DNA of 5,867 nt from Candidatus Fermentibacterota bacterium. Lineage in GTDB: Bacteria > JAFGKV01. Shown here one piece after another: positions 5,542-5,867 of the stretch. Location of the stretch: assembly GCA_016928395.1 (NCBI GenBank), contig JAFGKV010000030.1, forward strand, positions 1 through 5,867, written 5' to 3'. The notes beneath the pieces are model-generated. The model searched no databases. It saw only the letters and a list, made by a program, of their open reading frames with translations, and was not told the DNA's origin. Both the position numbers and the translations under genes were made by a program. Position 1 is the stretch's first letter, and the number at the start of each line of letters is the position of its first letter.

Positions 5542-5600
5542 GCGAGGTGTCCACGCGGAACTCCGGCCCCACTTCAATCGGAGATGGCTTGAGGTTCTGA
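5538..5600 (+). other. Twenty-codon open frame overlapping the Abi stop (ATGA)
   Basis: The Abi stop TGA (5539-5541) overlaps an ATG at 5538, the usual arrangement for translational coupling. The frame runs only 20 codons to TGA 5598-5600. Its product (beginning MSEVSTRNSG) resembles nothing I know. It could be a tiny coupled peptide, the head of a broken downstream gene, or chance. The stop lies at the loop end of the hairpin at 5581-5611. Confidence 0.2.
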
Positions 5601-5732
5601 AGGCCGATCTCTTGCTCCAGGGCGACCTCTGACCGGCAGTCGCGCCGCGCTATGCCTCCCGGCTGGCAATCCACATGCAACCGCACCGTATTTAGCCCAC
5701 CGACTCACTGATCACCAACACTGCGGGGAGCC
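5542..5732. other. Spacer to the right of the Abi gene
   Basis: Besides the hairpin at 5581-5611 and the 20-codon frame, I see no gene or promoter here. A minus-strand frame runs from 5686 back into the Abi gene, but its protein is not recognisable and it overlaps the Abi 3' end by about 130 bases. No intrinsic terminator with a T-tract is visible after the Abi stop. Confidence 0.45.
5581..5611. repeat. 10-bp stem hairpin 40 bases after the Abi stop
   Basis: GAGATGGCTT (5581-5590) pairs with the AAGGCCGATCTC arm (5600-5611) as ten base pairs interrupted by two single bulged Gs on the 3' side, with a 9-base loop. No T-tract follows. It may protect the 3' end of the Abi message, act as a Rho-related 3' boundary or belong to a structured RNA. 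It is the longest stem I found in the right part of the window. Confidence 0.5.
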
Positions 5733-5867
5733 ATGGCCGACCGGTTCACGCCGCTGTCCAACGCATCCATCCTCCGCGTTGGGCTGGCGAAGTCCTCGCC
5801 GGAGCTTGCTGCGGTGGGGAACGTGTCGTCTTGGTCAAGAGGAGAGCGGGCGCACGGGATGTTTGTA
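5733..5867 (+). CDS. Possible truncated gene start at the right edge
   Basis: An open frame begins at ATG 5733 and runs 45 codons off the end of the window (MADRFTPLSNASILRVGLAK at the start, then SSPELAAVGN). GGGGAG lies directly before it, only two bases from the ATG, so translation initiation would be poor unless a later start is used. The residue mix looks like a plausible soluble protein, but I do not recognise the family. Its first residues resemble those of the frame starting at 4232 on the other side of the Abi gene. It may be a real gene cut by the window edge, or chance. Confidence 0.35.
   Translation, partial: MADRFTPLSNASILRVGLAKSSPELAAVGNVSSWSRGERAHGMFV

Noticed and set aside
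5411-5686. Minus-strand open frame of 91 codons overlapping the Abi 3' end
   Set aside because: Part of the translation looks protein-like, but no family is recognisable, no ribosome binding site is evident and it overlaps a conserved Abi segment by about 130 bases.

Overview
The window is GC-rich bacterial DNA with three clear forward-strand genes separated by long intergenic stretches. Strong AGGAGG-type ribosome binding sites and a near-consensus sigma70-type promoter (TTGACA, 17-bp spacer, AATACT) support a bacterial origin. The intergenic DNA carries several unrelated short tandem repeats of 6- and 7-base units. Such repeats remind me of large-genome uncultivated or PVC-like bacteria, but nothing here fixes the phylum.

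Layout. Positions 1-436 hold no convincing gene but several tandem-repeat clusters. Positions 437-2815 encode an exported S9 serine peptidase of the glutamyl endopeptidase type: a beta-propeller followed by an alpha/beta hydrolase domain with an intact Ser-Asp-His triad. Positions 2816-3140 contain GC-rich inverted repeats, a six-codon open frame behind a strong ribosome binding site, a 14-bp perfect palindrome and a small 7-mer repeat. Positions 3141-3932 encode a class I SAM-dependent methyltransferase. Positions 3936-4490 are mostly decayed DNA. A recognisable C-terminal fragment of a RelE/ParE-like toxin lies there on the minus strand, convergent with the methyltransferase. Positions 4491-5541 hold an independently promoted Abi_2 (AbiD/AbiF-like) gene with a HEPN RNase motif. 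From 5542 to the end there is a hairpin, a very short coupled open frame and a possible truncated gene running off the right edge.

How it fits together. The peptidase and methyltransferase look like separate housekeeping or accessory genes, each with its own ribosome binding site and long flanking spacers, not an operon. The right third resembles a small defence or toxin-antitoxin patch, with a toxin remnant next to an Abi-family HEPN protein. The most interesting feature is the Abi gene's leader. It combines a near-consensus promoter, a roughly 70-nt 5' segment that can fold into a stem followed by a T-rich stretch, and a weak ribosome binding site that competes for the same stem strand. This arrangement could be an attenuator or a small RNA partner of the HEPN protein. 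That is inference from sequence and not demonstrated.
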